This document shows, one piece after another, positions 11,412-22,732 of a stretch of 64,000 bases of DNA. Source of the DNA: Adenophora triphylla var. japonica (taxonomy: Eukaryota > Streptophyta > Magnoliopsida > Asterales > Campanulaceae); NCBI GenBank assembly GCA_022495995.1, contig JAFEMH010007527.1, positions 22,421-86,420 of the forward strand, written 5' to 3'. The notes under the pieces were generated by a model that had not been told where the DNA came from, did no database searches, and worked only from the letters and a program-made list of their open reading frames with translations. The translations under genes were made by a program, and so were the position numbers. Numbering within the stretch: position 1 is the stretch's first letter; the number at the start of each line of letters is the position of its first letter.

Positions 11412-11935
11412 GGGTGAAAATTGCGTAGGAGTCCGGCACGACTTGACCGAATTTCGTGGGTTTTGGGAATTTTGGAAACTGAGGACTTGTTGGCAATTTC
11501 GTGAAAATTGCACAAAGGAGTCCTACGGACTTGGCTTGCAAACCAGGGTATTTTGGTCTTTTGGCCTTGATTTGTGATTGACGAGTGACTAGAGGGAGGT
11601 GGCATGCAGGACACGTGTCCTGTGACTCACCAGAAGTGTGGGAGTTCGTTCCCCGGTCCCAGTTTTGTCCGTTTTTTAAAATAACAGTCCGGGAAATGTC
11701 TGAAACGCCCCCGGAAAGTGCCGAAAAATGCGTTTTTCAGGGAAAGCCATACTTTTACGTGAGATGTCACGTGACAAGTACGGTTTGACGTCGGGATGCA
11801 CGGGGCAGTCCTGGGACGTCTCGTTGGCACGGCAACGGGGAGTTTAACGAGTTCAGGTTAACCTGGAGCGGGCCAGTTAACGGATTTCGGTTAACTTTCT
11901 GACGGATTTGGACGATCCGGATTTGGGTACTTACA

Positions 11936-12914
11936 CCATACCGTTTGCAAGCCCTGCATTGAATTGAATCAGTGGGCCTTTTACTTTCAGGTATAGGTTT
12001 CTTTGAATCACTTTCCTTTTTGACTGATTCAACTGTGCAATGAGTTGAGGGTGTCGAATTAGGAAACTTTGTCAACCATTTCTTTTTCAACATACTATTG
12101 AATTTTTGAGTGATCATGGCATACTCATCTTCTCCCAGGTTTGACTCATCAATATCTTTGGATAGTTGAACTAGATCCTGATATACATTGAGAGAACTTG
12201 CAAGAGAAATTGAATTTGCTTTGCTTGACTTTGTACCCCAAGATTCAGTTCAAAGTTTGTTAAAATTCCCAAGACTTCATCAAGTCCAACCGTCTGGACA
12301 TCTTGAGTTTCCTCAATAACAGAAATCTTAATATTAAACTTTTCAGGGAGAGTTCTTAGTACTTTACTCACAAGTTTAGCACTGGATATAGATTCACCCA
12401 TGGCAAATGACTCGTTTGAGATGTCCAAAATTTTGGCCGAGTACTCATTTATAGTTTCATTTTTTCCCATCCTTAAAGTTTCAAACATAGTCATTAAATT
12501 CCTTATCTTAGTTTGTTTTACACTAGCCGGTCCTTCACAATTAAGTTGGAGAATGTCCCAATCAACTATTGCAACAATTTAATTAGAGAATAATATAAAC
12601 ATATGAGGATCCACATGGTCAGAGATTGCTCCCATGGCCTTGGCATTAAAGTTTCCTAAAGCAATTTCCTAATTATTCCAAGTTTCTATGGGCTTAAGAC
12701 CATAAATTTTCTCCCTTTTGTTATCACCTCCAGAACTAGATGGGGAAATTTCAATCATGGGAGGAGTATAGCAACAAATAAGACTAACCCAAGCACGATG
12801 ATCAATATACTTAATATGCATAATCATTTTTGTCTTCCAAATGGTATAGTTTGAACCATTTAGGATAGGTGGTTTGTTATGGCTATGGTGACTGTCCATA
12901 ATGGCTAATTTCAA
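11936..12914 (-). pseudogene. copia gag, split by the gypsy insertion
   Basis: The N-terminal part (12914-12669) has PPILNGSNYTIWKTKM, the copia gag opening. The middle (12494-12171) has MGKNETINEYSAKILDISNE and LVSKVLRTLPEKFNIKIS, the UBN2-type gag core. The C-terminal part reads KFNSMLKKKW and then IQCRACKRYG, the start of the zinc knuckle, where the gypsy LTR interrupts it at 11935/11936. A stop and frame changes between pieces show it was already degenerate or decayed later. Confidence 0.8.
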
Positions 12915-12942
12915 GGATCGATCTCAGTTGAGTCGAGAAAAG

Positions 12943-12954
12943 GCTCTGATACCA
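12943..12954 (-). promoter_or_regulatory. copia primer-binding site
   Basis: The minus strand reads TGGTATCAGAGC, the standard plant copia PBS complementary to initiator tRNA-Met, two bases from the LTR end. Confidence 0.9.
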
Positions 12955-12956
12955 CT

Positions 12957-13652
12957 TGAAAGATTTGTAGCTAGAACCGATCAAACTTGTTTGGTCACTT
13001 GTGCATACAGTTGTTCACACAAGTGTCTTAACAACTGTCTAAACAACTCGACAGTAATATAACACACATGAACGGTATTAAATGCAGCGGAATAGTAAAC
13101 ACTTCAGCAAAAACTCTTGCTGGAAACCTTTTCATAAAACCACAACTTTGCTTGAGAACAAGTTGCTAAGAAAAACTTACAATGAAAAGAAAAAACAATT
13201 TTACGAAAAGATCAAAGATGTTCTAACCTAAAAACAATAAAACACAAAAGCAATCTTGAAGTATCAAAGATCAGAACTTCAAAAAACAAAGAAAAACACT
13301 CAAGGAATTTTCTATTCTGCGTTTCTCTCTCAGAAAGTCCGTGTTACACAATGGGAGAGGTGACCTTTTTATATAGTGATAACAATCCTTATTCAACAAG
13401 GATTCGCCCAATCTCTTCCTTATCAAAAAATATTCTTCTTTACTTACCAATCCAAGAGTACTTGTCTTCCTTGAGTACTTACCTAAAACATACAAAACAT
13501 ATCTAAACACAAAAGTTAGCCCTTAGTCAAATGTAATCTCATTCTATATTTACAATTATTTCCTAACCTAATTATATAAGATATACAAACTAATTTATAA
13601 ATCAGAATCACAAAGATATAAAAAGATATAAGAGTATTTTAATACTCTTTCA
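12957..13652 (-). repeat. copia 5' LTR (696 bp)
   Basis: Limits are TGAAAGA on the PBS side and TCTTTCA at 13646-13652, a perfect terminal inverted repeat. The base group after it (gaatc, 13653-13657) would be the target duplication, but its partner is outside the window. The minus strand carries a TATA box, TATATAAA, at 13368-13375. Confidence 0.85.
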
Positions 13653-14357
13653 GAATCGATCGACGGCGGTAGGGTGGCCGTGGAGGCGGCGGTTAGAAAT
13701 GCTAGGAGTGGGATATGGGTGGCCATAGGATGAGGAAGAAAAGTCAAGTAGGGGGAGAGAGAGGGGGGGTTAATGACGATAGGGAGGGGGAGGGGATTTT
13801 AGGTTTAAGGTTTTTTTTTTAATTTGCCCTTACATTTTTCAAAATAATATTTAAACCTTACATTTTATTTTTTACTTTTTAAATCAAACTATCTAAAATA
13901 TTACTTAAAATTTGATCACATTCGTTTCATATGATCATTTAACGAAAAAATTTTAAACGGGGTTAGTGATAGTGACTTTAGACTAAAAAAAGAGTTTAAT
14001 GTGTTTTTTGCAACGAAAATTAATATAGTGGTCAAACCCACAAAAGGAGTAGTGTTAAGTGATTTTTGGTGCAATTTTTTCCCTAATTTTATCTCTTTGT
14101 GTTTCTTTAATTTTATTTCCTTTGGTGTTTGCTTTGTTTTGTTTCGGATGGTTTTTGTATAGTAATCCATCACATTATTTTCTTATCTAATAAAATTTAG
14201 AGGGTCTTTGAAAGCCCTTTACAATTAAAAAGAAGAAAAATAAATCGACACTACCGCAGTAGCATGTAGCGCAGTGGTGCTTGATCCGGTGAATAGGTGT
14301 GCGATATTAATATTGAAGAAGTATTTGAAGTTTATAAGTGTGTAAGGAGGTGTATAA
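13653..14357. other. unassigned AT-rich flank
   Basis: The first 150 bases are G-rich (gacggcggtagggtggccg) and could be an old gene leader on the opposite strand, but no frame supports it. The rest is AT-rich low-complexity sequence. I see no gene. Confidence 0.4.
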
Positions 14358-14573
14358 CAGTGGCGGATCCATTAATTTTTGTCAATGTAAGCAAAAATTG
14401 CACTAAGATTCAATAGGGGCAAAATAAAATTTTATTGTATTTTTTCTTCTATTTTAAAGGGGACAAGTTTCAACGAATTGCACTAAACCCCCCAAAATTT
14501 TGAAAATTTTGCACTAGTATTTTTTTAAACCGATGGGGGCAATTGGTCCCTTTGCCACCATGCTAGATCCTTG
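14358..14573. mobile_element. hAT-like MITE remnant
   Basis: It begins CAGTGGCGGATCC, a common hAT terminal motif, and ends CTAGATCCTTG, a decayed inverse. It is flanked by near-identical 8-bp sequences, gtgtataa (14350-14357) and gtatataa (14574-14581), as expected for hAT. A TAA microsatellite follows at 14577-14597. Confidence 0.5.
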
Positions 14574-14689
14574 GTATATAATAATAATAATAATAATAGA
14601 AAGTGTATATATGCATATACATTTATAATTAGAATTAATTTAAAGATAATTTTTTAGATTAGTTTTTACTCAAATTAAAAAATAGATCA

Positions 14690-15054
14690 TGATGATGCAG
14701 GAATCGTCTGGATCAGATTTAGTACAACAATAGGTTGTACTCGAGCTAATAGGATATGAAACCAGGAATAAACGACTTTCTGGGATGTTCTCTGGTTAAG
14801 ACCCTCCAACGTATGAGATGTGGTGTTATGAGTTTGTATAACTGTATTGAAATAACGTAATTTCAAAATAGCCAAGATAACATTACCTTTTTCCGTTGTG
14901 TATAGATCGTAGTTTGTTCCTCGATGTTGACTTTTGGCGGTTGGGTGAGTTGTATTCAATACATCGTAATTTCCGCATTTAATGGTACATGTTCTATCGA
15001 TTGAACATTCGCATTGGGAACTGGCGTGGGCTTTAATTCGGCCCATGATTTGAC
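14690..15054 (-). repeat. left (3') LTR of the non-autonomous Retand-like element
   Basis: The first 240 bp align with 20505-20740 by shared blocks such as gtggtgttatgagttt, attgaaataacgtaat and cattaccttttt. The right limit is uncertain; TTTGACA at 15048-15054 is the best CA end. It is shorter than the other LTR, so an internal deletion is likely. Confidence 0.55.
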
Positions 15055-15105
15055 AATAATCTAACCGTTATCCAACCTTTCCAATTCAAGTAACGAAAAG
15101 GGAGA

Positions 15106-15113
15106 TATAAAAG
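15106..15113 (+). promoter_or_regulatory. TATA box upstream of the antisense ORF (old copy)
   Basis: TATAAAAG lies in gggagatataaaaggagaag, 207 bp before the ATG at 15313. The intact relative has TATAAATA at nearly the same distance (24058, ATG at 24260), so the position is conserved between copies. Confidence 0.55.
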
Positions 15114-15312
15114 GAGAAGCTCACTCCTTTCCAAACTTTACCATCTTCAAATTCGTGAGAGCCCATCAAGAATAAAAGAAAGGAATTCATCTCCATTGAT
15201 TAGCAAACTCTTTTACGGTGCTATAGTTATCTTTTCCCTCTTCGAAAACACCAGATTTTCATCAATTTTAATTTTCTGGGTTTGATTTTGAATTTTTTCT
15301 TCCTTTTCCACC

Positions 15313-18300
15313 ATGGCTAGTACCTTGTGCTTCGAGTTGGGGGCTAGGTATGGGTACAATTGCATAAACCTTAGAATTTATAAAAGGTTAGAGGGGCCAT
15401 GGAGAGAGTTAACTTTAGAGGAGTGCGTTGTTAGTGTTATGCCCTAGGCCTATAGTAGATAGGCTTATATGTTGACATTATTTATTATTATATGAAAAGT
15501 TTATTATTTGATTATTATATGTTTTGCATATTTATTTGTAATAATCTCCGTCCCTAATTATTAAGTGAATAATTAGTATAAATGTTAATGGATAATCATA
15601 TGATGATTATATGCATTGAGATGCACATTAAATTTATGGATACTTGTTAGAGAACAAGTGACTCGACTTGACCCGTTTGAGATTTATGTCATGGTCAAAT
15701 GTCATAATTAAATCTCATATGGTTACTTCATTTAGTCCCTAGACCTGAGATTATCATGACCTTACATATGATGAAAGTTATGTTTGATTCTAGTCAAACG
15801 ATATCTTAACACGATATCTATAAAGGCTATTTTTGGCATGATCGGATTCATGATGGAAAGGATGATAAGTCAAGATGGAATTTGTCCCTCGAAAGAGAGA
15901 TGTTTTGCTTGGGCCCCTCGATGAGTGATAATGATGAAAGTGTATGGCCATACCCCAATGCGATTGGATTATCATTATACTCAAGATCGAGAAAGCATTG
16001 AACAAATACAAGTTGACGAGGACCATAACTTGTGTTCAATATAACATCGTGAGACAAATGGAGAAATGGAAGTGTACCATTGGAAACGTGAACTCTTACG
16101 TTATATTATTTGGGTAGACATAATGGCTTGCTAGAGTCCGCTTATGTTTTATGAGGGTCGATATGATCGGGCTCATTGCCAACATAATATAATCATATTA
16201 GGTCACACACAACTAGAATGAATTGGTTAAACCAAAGGAAGAAAATTGAGAAGTCCTGATGTGGCATATGTCATCGCGCGACATAACTTGCCCATGGGCT
16301 GTTAGTGGTCGTGCGACATAACATGCCTGAGGCGGTTTTACAGACAGTTTCCTAATTCGATTAGGAAACAAGTACCATACTAATGTAGTATAAATAAGAT
16401 GTCTGTGAAACCCTAAAAAGCTAGCCAAATTTCTGAAAGGAAAATCACAACAAAAGGTTTCTCAATATTCTCTTCAAAGGTTTAAGGATCTAGCAATCAT
16501 CAAGAATTGTTCTTGGTTCATTCAAAGGTGTGGATACTACTAGAGGGTCTTCGATCGTACGACGATCAAGGCCTAGAGTTCGAATCTGAAGTTTCAAGTC
16601 TTGAAGATCAAAGTTTGTGATTCAAAATCACATTGATTAATTGTTCGATAGCTCAAGAACGGAAAGCAATTAAGGTTGGTTAATTCTATCTCATAGGAAT
16701 TCAATTTAATTGTATAGAACGGATCTTAGGGCTCTTGGGTTTTGTGTTATTAGATGCTTAATTCCGCTGCGGATGGACCCATAAAACCCATGCGTCACCA
16801 TACTAAAACGATGGAGTTTATTCTTTGGTGAGATTGGGTTCTGCTTCCGCCTCTTCAACAAACTTATTGACCACTTAATTATTTTTTACTTCAATTCAAA
16901 AAAACCACCATTTCCTTGTCATAGGTTAGATTTCCCATGGGAATCTAGGTCGTCTTTATATAGTTCGGACCCGTCTTTGTCTAGGACTAATTCCCATATT
17001 TCTTTGTATTCTTAAGAAATGGCAACCAACGAGCAACAAGCAGCAAGCGGCCAGAGCAAGACGTCGAGCTCATCATCTGGAAGGATTGTGGACAAGTTTT
17101 TCTCTACCGTGGTTACTGGTCGGAATGAAAGGGGATATGTGGCTCCCAAGCCCTTGGTCAGCAAAAAGAACACTGAGTCTCGTATCAGGATCCTTTACGA
17201 GCATTTTGATGTACCTAGGGCAGACTTCCAGCTCACCCACTATACCGAGTGGCAAAGGAAAGCCTAGTCTTGGTCGCACTTTGCCCTTAGCTCAACTAGG
17301 GTGGCCTTCTACTATGTCCAATTTGATGTAGGGTTGAGACTCTGCCTAGACCCCTTCATCTGCGAGTTCTTGGAGTGTATGGCCGCAGTCCCCATGCAGC
17401 TCGGTGCTAATGCGGTTAGGGTGTTAGTGGCATTTGCCATGGTGTGGAGGTTCGTAGGGTACGATCCATGTATGCACATGTTTAGAAGGTTTTTCAAGGT
17501 AGTCGTCAATGATACGACCTGGGGGATTAGCACCCCAGCCAAAGCTAAGGCCCCCAAACTCTTCTCCAACTTACCCGACAAGGTTTCGGGCTGGAACAAC
17601 TAATTAATCATGGTGGAGAGTAGGAAGAGATTGGAGTTCCCCTTGCCCGAAGAGGGTTTTGAGCCAATGAAGGAGGATGAGTATTGGGTTTCGGAGTAGA
17701 GCGATGAGTTATATCGCAGGTTTACACTAGTTGCTCGCAAGAGCACAGTTAGCTAGGCCACCTTGAGCAAAGATTACTATATCCAAGCTGGGATGATGTT
17801 GGGGGTGATGGAGGTGTGGCCCCTCTGGTTCCCATCATAAGGAGCCTTAGGTATTATGTTGGGTCATCCATGAGAAGGAGAGATTTGCGACCCAATGCCA
17901 CTACTGTAAGAAAAATCATGACCACTGCAAAAACTTGTTCCATTATGGTGATTAGTGATTTCCCCTTTATGTTTTTCTTTCTGCTAAGTTTTTGCTCATC
18001 TTATTTGTACTACAACACTTCTTTATGACGTGTTCAGTTCTTACTCCAGCTCAAGAAGCGCAGATGGAGAGGATTATAGATTTGGGCAACCGCAGGAGGA
18101 GTCGCAAGGATCATAGGAGAGCCAATGCTCAGGCTAGCAGGGAGAGTGAAGCCACCCCGAGGAACAACTTGCTCCCGAAAGAAGGAGTGGGAATGGTTCC
18201 CATTGACGCCACAGAGCCTATGCAGCCCATTGAGCCAGAGGTTCAGGTAGAGGCCCAAGTTCGGAGGGGGATGTCAGTATTCAAGTTGAGCAGAGGTCGG

Positions 18301-19661
18301 GCTCCGACTTATAGCTTGAGCCAGTGGGCCGGGAGCGGCCAACTGATGTCGTAGACTTAGAGCCCGATCTCGAAGGATAGGCTGATATTGGGGGTGACTT
18401 GACCCTTAACCGGACCAGGAAAGGGTCCCAAGTTGAGGTGATTGTTGTTGAGGCTGACACTTCTAGGCCGACATGCTTTACCTCCATCCCTCCTACTTCT
18501 CAAGCTCCCCCTACCATGAGTACCGACGTGGTACAAACCTTGGTGGAGAAGCTAAATGATGTCCCTCCCCTCACAGGGGTCAACTCTTTAATTTGCTAGT
18601 ATCCCAAGCTGGGACTAGGATAAACTATTATAAAGCGGGCAGCCGACAGGGACTTGCTCGCTGTTTTTGACGAGGTGGGGCTCACTCATGAGGAATTCAA
18701 TGACCGTTCTAGTCTGTTAGCCTCCGAGGTACCACTTTGCCTTTTTTCCCCATATAATTTATGTTCTCTCTAGCTCCATATCCTGACTGACTTAACTTCT
18801 TTTTACAGTCTTTGGCACTCGTGGAGAAAGTTAAGTGTGGGTGGAGGGTGGCCTTGGAGAAGGAGAAAATTGCTTAGGCCAATTACTCAAGGAAATCTAG
18901 GGAGGCAGCGGAGCTAAAGATGAAGCTAAAAGAGGCGGACTCCCAATGGTCAGCCCTTCAAACAGCACATTTTAATGCTGAGAAAGAGCGGGATGAAGCT
19001 TATTCGACTCTGAAGGTGGCAAAGGAGCAGCTCGCACCCCTCCAAGAGCAAGTCGATGCTTGGGCTCCCACCAAGGCTGCTCTAGAAAATGAAGCGGCCC
19101 TAGCCAAACAAGATAAAGCCAAGCTCGAGGGTCAAATGGAGCAACTATCTGAGCTGGTTCTAGACCCCAATAACCGATTGCTGAAACTGGATGGGAAACA
19201 CAAGGCCGCTAGGGTTAGGTGGGAGGAAGAGGCCCAAGCTAGAGGGCTGTTGTGGAGAGGTTCAAGGCTAGTGATGAATGCTATAATATCATTGTGTCCT
19301 GAGCTAGGGATTTCTATGATGTAGGGCGTCAGCACATGGCTCTCCGAGCCATAGTAGATCCTACTGTCGACATAAGTGTTTACAAGTTAACGAAGTGGGC
19401 CTTCAAGGATCATATAATGAGCTAGCCCGCATCGGCCACTCCCCGATTCCCTATAATTCTAATGATCTTGCGGTCATTGCTAAGCAGGATGCAGAGGATG
19501 GGCTAGAGCCCTGGGTTTCTCTAGTTGTTAAAGAAACTTCAACTCCATTATCCAAGAGCTCATTGAGGGCGACGAAGCTGAGGAGGAACGGGAGGTCACA
19601 CAAGACCAGGTTTTTGAGGATGCTGAGCAGCAACATCAGCAACAATAGAGTAGATTTCTGA
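15313..19661 (+). pseudogene. decayed antisense ORF of the Retand-like element
   Basis: It is a homologue of the gene at 24260-27595. ATG at 15313 opens MASTLCFELGARYGYN. The frame is cut at about 15435 by an LTR-like insertion and resumes near 16810 (FCFRLFNKLIDHLI). Further blocks are VTGRNERGYVAPKPLVSKKN, then LRLCLDPFICEFLECM, QLGANAVRVLVAFAMV, a CHYCKKNHDHC segment before the first intron (about 17905), LTPAQEAQMERI after it (18040), and a coiled coil (18810-19300) after the second. Several stops and frameshifts make it non-functional. Splice positions match the intact copy. Confidence 0.75.
15435..16797 (+). repeat. LTR-like insertion (possible solo LTR) in the antisense ORF
   Basis: About 1.36 kb with no homologous counterpart in the intact copy. 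It starts TGTTATGCCCTAGG and has a plus-strand TATA box (agtataaataag, about 16388), followed by leader-like sequence and a late cttaattccgctgcgg segment typical of copia LTR ends. I could not find a clean TSD, and about 25 codons of the host ORF are missing, so the right limit is approximate. Confidence 0.5.
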
Positions 19662-19664
19662 TTT

Positions 19665-20275
19665 GCTTGTAATGAACAAGTATCAACAATATTTATGTTT
19701 TATTTGATCGCTATTCCTTAACTCGGTTTGGGAGGCGTTTTCTTTTATAATTTTTGTATCGTTTTGGTCTTGGCCCGCTTTTAGGAGATCAACTTTTTGA
19801 ATGCTAGTTGACTTTATCCACTTTTTGTCGAGCCAAGTGTTTTTCTTTATTGTCGAACTAGCGTGAAAACGAGATCGACTAAGACTTTAATCAGACCCGT
19901 TTTAAAGAATGAGATTGACCAAGACTTTAGTCGAATATATTTAAAAACGAGATTGACTAAAGCTTTAGTCGAATCCGTTTAAGAACGAGATTGACTAAGG
20001 CTTTAATCGAATCTGTTTAAGGACGAGATTGACTAAGGCTTTAGTCAAATCTGTTTAACAACGAGATTGACTAAGGCTTTAGTCGAATCTGTTTGATAAC
20101 GAGATTGACTAAGGTTTTAGTCGAATCTATTTGAGAACGAGATTGAATAAGGATTTAGTCAAATCTGTTTGAGAACGAGATTGAATAAGGATTTAGTCAA
20201 ATCTGTTTGAGAACGAGATTGATTAAGGTTATAGTCGATTCTATTTAAGAACCCAGATCGACTAAGAGTCGAATC
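19665..20275. repeat. 3' spacer with about 39-bp tandem repeats
   Basis: After the ORF end, from 19865 there are about ten units of the form aacgagattgactaaggctt plus tagtcgaatctgtttgag. Units are diverged by point changes. A related but different block of 31-34 bp units occupies the same place in the intact element (27880-28290). Confidence 0.85.
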
Positions 20276-20332
20276 TGAGCTAATTCATAGAAAGTACGAA
20301 ATAACGATGTTGGTAGAACTTCTTGGGAAATA

Positions 20333-20503
20333 TGCCCTTTTTATTGAATACGTAGCTTATTATATAATAGAGAGTTCATCAGTTATCACATTGACATAGG
20401 GACAAATTCAAAAATAATACAAAAATAATACTTTATCATGCCAAGGATGTTTCAGAAGAATTTCAAGGTCTAGTGTTCAACGTTTCCCGACAATATAACC
20501 AAA
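20333..20503 (-). pseudogene. residual integrase end and primer-binding site
   Basis: Sequence near 20436-20456 (catgccaaggatgtttcag) matches the last codons of integrase in the intact element (LKHPWHA, 28428). It then runs within about 30 bp into ttcccgacaatataaccaa (20485-20503), the PBS equivalent of the intact element. This marks the deletion junction that removed gag-pol. Confidence 0.65.
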
Positions 20504-20504
20504 T

Positions 20505-21108
20505 TGAAGATGCAGGGATCGTCCGAATCATACTTAGTCCAAAAATAGGTTATACTCCAGCTAATAGGACCTGAAACCATTAACAAACGACTCGTCGGGA
20601 TGGTATCTGACTAATACCCTGCGACGTGATGATAAAATGTGGTGTTATGAGTTTTTATATAAATGTATTTATTGAAATAACATAATCTCAAAATAGCAAA
20701 TATAACATTACCTTTTTTTCGTTGTGTATGGAGTGGTATTTATATTGTTGTTATGAGATGTTTACGAATCTCGTAATTTATGAAGATAACGTTGGGGTAA
20801 CTGTTTCTGAGAATGTAAAAGGCGGTTACAAATATTGATGTGGGTTTATATATATTTTTTTTGGTCGAGGTCGCTTGAATAATTAAGATCGACCTGAATT
20901 CGTGCTTGAGTTAGGCAGAGATTGCACAAGGAGTAGATTGGATGTCGTACGAAGCCAGGTCGTTAGCAAAAAAGGTCGAAAAATAAGCTTGATCGACTGA
21001 TCTAATTGTAGGAAAACACGTGATTTAGTGATACTTTAATGGTTCTTTCATATTTAATTGTCTTTTGTGTTCTCGTGATTTAGTGATACTTTAATGGTCC
21101 TTTCATAT
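20505..21108 (-). repeat. right (5') LTR of the non-autonomous Retand-like element, interrupted
   Basis: It starts TGAAGATGCAGGG two bases from the PBS residue. It contains ggtatttatattg, a decayed TATA on the minus strand, in the same relative place as in the young LTR. A 55-bp stretch (tgatttagtgatactttaat...) is tandemly duplicated at 21017 and 21076. The far end is disrupted by the MULE-like insertion. Confidence 0.55.
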
Positions 21109-21501
21109 TGGAAAAATTCCTTTTTAACCACAACTCCCAAATCTTATCCCATAAAAATCTATCCCAGATTCAAAATTCCAAACTCATTGAGAAGTCCAGA
21201 TCAAAATACCGTGTAAACCCAAAACTCATTTGACCTGGTCAAATATAATTTTTAAATACCAATTTTACCCTCCCTCTCTCTAAACGGAGTCTCTCTCTCT
21301 TCTCTCTCTCTAGACGGAATCCATGGATTCCTCTCCATTCAGCATCTAATCCCTTCCTCACGCCCTCTCTCTGCCTCGCCAACCCCCGACGTCTCCATCT
21401 CCGGCCAAGCCCCCATTCCGCCGCTACCTCAATCCCCTTCATCACCGAGCTCTCCCTCACATCTCCTTCAATCGCCATTACCCCTGTTCCAAATCGGAGT
21501 C

Positions 21502-21503
21502 GG

Positions 21504-21561
<58 letters not shown>

Positions 21562-21595
21562 TCCCTCTCCCTCTCCCTCTCCCTCTTCCTCTCAA
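21502..21595. repeat. CT/CCCT microsatellite
   Basis: A pure (CT)n run of about 55 bases is followed by (CCCTCT)n units. The long arginine/glutamate frame this creates on the minus strand is a repeat artefact. Confidence 0.95.
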
Positions 21596-22040
21596 TGATT
21601 GATTTTTGTTTGTGCTCTGACTGATTGTGAATTGTGAATATCTGTGTTCGATTTTTTTTCTCATCGATGTGTAAGTGTTAGAATTTGTATCTCAATTAGG
21701 GTTCTTATCGTTCCCCTTTTCACAATTTTTTTGGTTAAGCTGTTTAAGGCAGGAAATGAATTTAGAACAGAAAATGTTTGCTCTCGATCAGCACTTATGG
21801 CGATCCAAACGGTGATTCAATGTTCCCTTCAGTTAGTTCTCTGTGTGTGTACACTATATATATAATGGCATTTCTCCTGTTTTGCCTCATGTTTCTGCTT
21901 CTAGTGATATATATTTAAGTGGACATGGTCTTCTGGAGCTTTAACAGCAAGAAGGTGCCGCAGTGAGCATCAATTTAGTTGGTCAAAATGCTACTGCTAT
22001 TTCTGAAGTTGGGTTTTATGATTGTTTCTCTCTCTCTCAA

Positions 22041-22400
22041 AGGTCCTATATCACTTGATATAAGACCATTCAAAGGTCTTATAGCTTTGTATATAATGTT
22101 GTTAAGTTCTATACCAGTTGCTATAGGACCATTCAAAGGTCTTAATGCGTTGGTATAAGATTGTGTGAGGTCCTATATCACATGATATAGGACCATCTAA
22201 AGGTCTTATAGCTTTGTATATGATGTTGTTAAGTCCTATACCAGTTGCTATAGGACCATTCAAAGGTCTTAATGCGTTGGTATAAGATTGTGTGAGGTCT
22301 TATACTACTTGCTATAGGACCATCCAATGGTCTTATATATGATGTTGCCAGGTCATATATCATTTGCTATAGGACCATTCAAAGGTCTTATAGCTGTGAA
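22041..22400. repeat. 127-bp tandem repeat in the MULE-like element
   Basis: Units start at 22041, 22168 and 22295 (third partial). Each has aggtcctatatcac, caaaggtcttatagc and ttaatgcgttggtataag, with internal inverted pairs such as cttgatataag, so the transcript could fold. Confidence 0.85.
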
Positions 22401-22477
22401 ATCTCATTTTTTTTTAAATTAATTTTCCTCCACAGTTTATACTAATAAAATATATTGCAAAAATAAATGTAAACAAA

Positions 22478-22545
22478 GCATTGCCCAAGTAGTTAAGACC
22501 TTGGTTTATAGTGGAGGGTCTAGAGTTCGAATCCCATACTCTACA
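22478..22545 (+). ncRNA. tRNA-like segment (Pol III A and B box)
   Basis: It reads gcccaagtagttaagacc, an A-box-like stretch, and 27 bases later agttcgaatccc, a B box matching GGTTCGANTCC at 10 of 11 positions. No full cloverleaf can be drawn, so this is a tRNA-derived remnant rather than a working tRNA. Confidence 0.5.
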
Positions 22546-22732
22546 TTTTGATTCAATTTTTCTAAAATAACATAGAAAAGGACGGCTGTTTAGGAACGGG
22601 AAGGAGGGGTATTCTAGGTATATTAATTACAGCGGGTTTATGAGGAATTTCTGATCTCGATTGGGTATTTATGGGTTTGTGATCTCACTTATGGGTCTTA
22701 GGGTCCTTGACTCTTTCATATTTAATTGTCTT

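Larger units (their letters stand above)
1..11935 (-). mobile_element. Ty3/gypsy LTR retrotransposon, Tat lineage (Ogre-like), 5' part
   Basis: The element reads right to left: 5' LTR, primer-binding site, leader, gag, protease and reverse transcriptase. RNase H, integrase and the 3' LTR lie left of the window. The right terminus falls exactly inside a copia gag gene. On the minus strand the LTR begins TGTAAGTACCC and ends GGGTAATTTCA, a clear inverted-terminal pairing. The protease-side linker, the G-patch-like motif and the RT sequence are typical of Ogre/Tat elements. Coding frames carry many stops and shifts, so this copy is not functional. The matching TSD cannot be seen because the other end is missing. 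Confidence 0.85.
9830..11935 (-). repeat. 5' LTR of the Ogre-like element (2106 bp)
   Basis: On the plus strand it starts TGAAATTACCC next to the PBS and ends GGGTACTTACA, where the copia gag reading frame resumes at 11936. The ends are inverted repeats with 5'-TG/CA-3' limits. Internally it has two tandem-repeat blocks, a GT run at about 10201-10218, and a TATA box for minus-strand transcription. The partner LTR is outside the window. Confidence 0.85.
11936..13652 (-). mobile_element. Ty1/copia retrotransposon, 5' LTR and gag, interrupted
   Basis: The order on the minus strand is LTR (13652-12957), PBS, then gag, which breaks off at 11936 where the gypsy LTR begins. The rest of the copia element should lie beyond the gypsy element, left of the window. 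It is the older host of the nested pair. Confidence 0.85.
14690..21108 (-). mobile_element. non-autonomous Retand-like element carrying only the antisense ORF
   Basis: Two related LTRs (14690 and 20505, both opening TGA-GATGCAGG) enclose a plus-strand antisense ORF, a tandem-repeat block, a short residue of the integrase end and a primer-binding site. Gag, protease, RT, RNase H and most of integrase are missing. The arrangement matches the intact element at 23116-35273 with about 6 kb of gag-pol removed. The LTRs are strongly diverged, so it is old. A MULE-like insertion interrupts the right LTR. Confidence 0.7.
21109..22712. mobile_element. MULE-like non-autonomous transposon (1.6 kb)
   Basis: It is flanked by a 9-bp direct repeat, ctttcatat (21100-21108 and 22713-22721), the size expected for Mutator-like elements. 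The flanking sequence (tttaattgtcttttgtg) is continuous across the insertion. The terminal 120 bp are loosely inverted-repeated (for example cccataaaaatct near the left end and agatacccataaatg-type sequence inverted at the right). It holds a CT microsatellite, a 127-bp repeat block and a tRNA-like segment but no transposase. Confidence 0.6.

Noticed and set aside
21190..21205. cagatca at 21197 as the end and target duplication (gatca) of the old Retand-like LTR
   Set aside because: It lies inside the terminal region of the MULE-like element, so the match to gatca at 14685 is probably chance.
21239..21664. Arg/Glu-rich ORF on the minus strand
   Set aside because: It is generated by the CT microsatellite within the MULE-like element.
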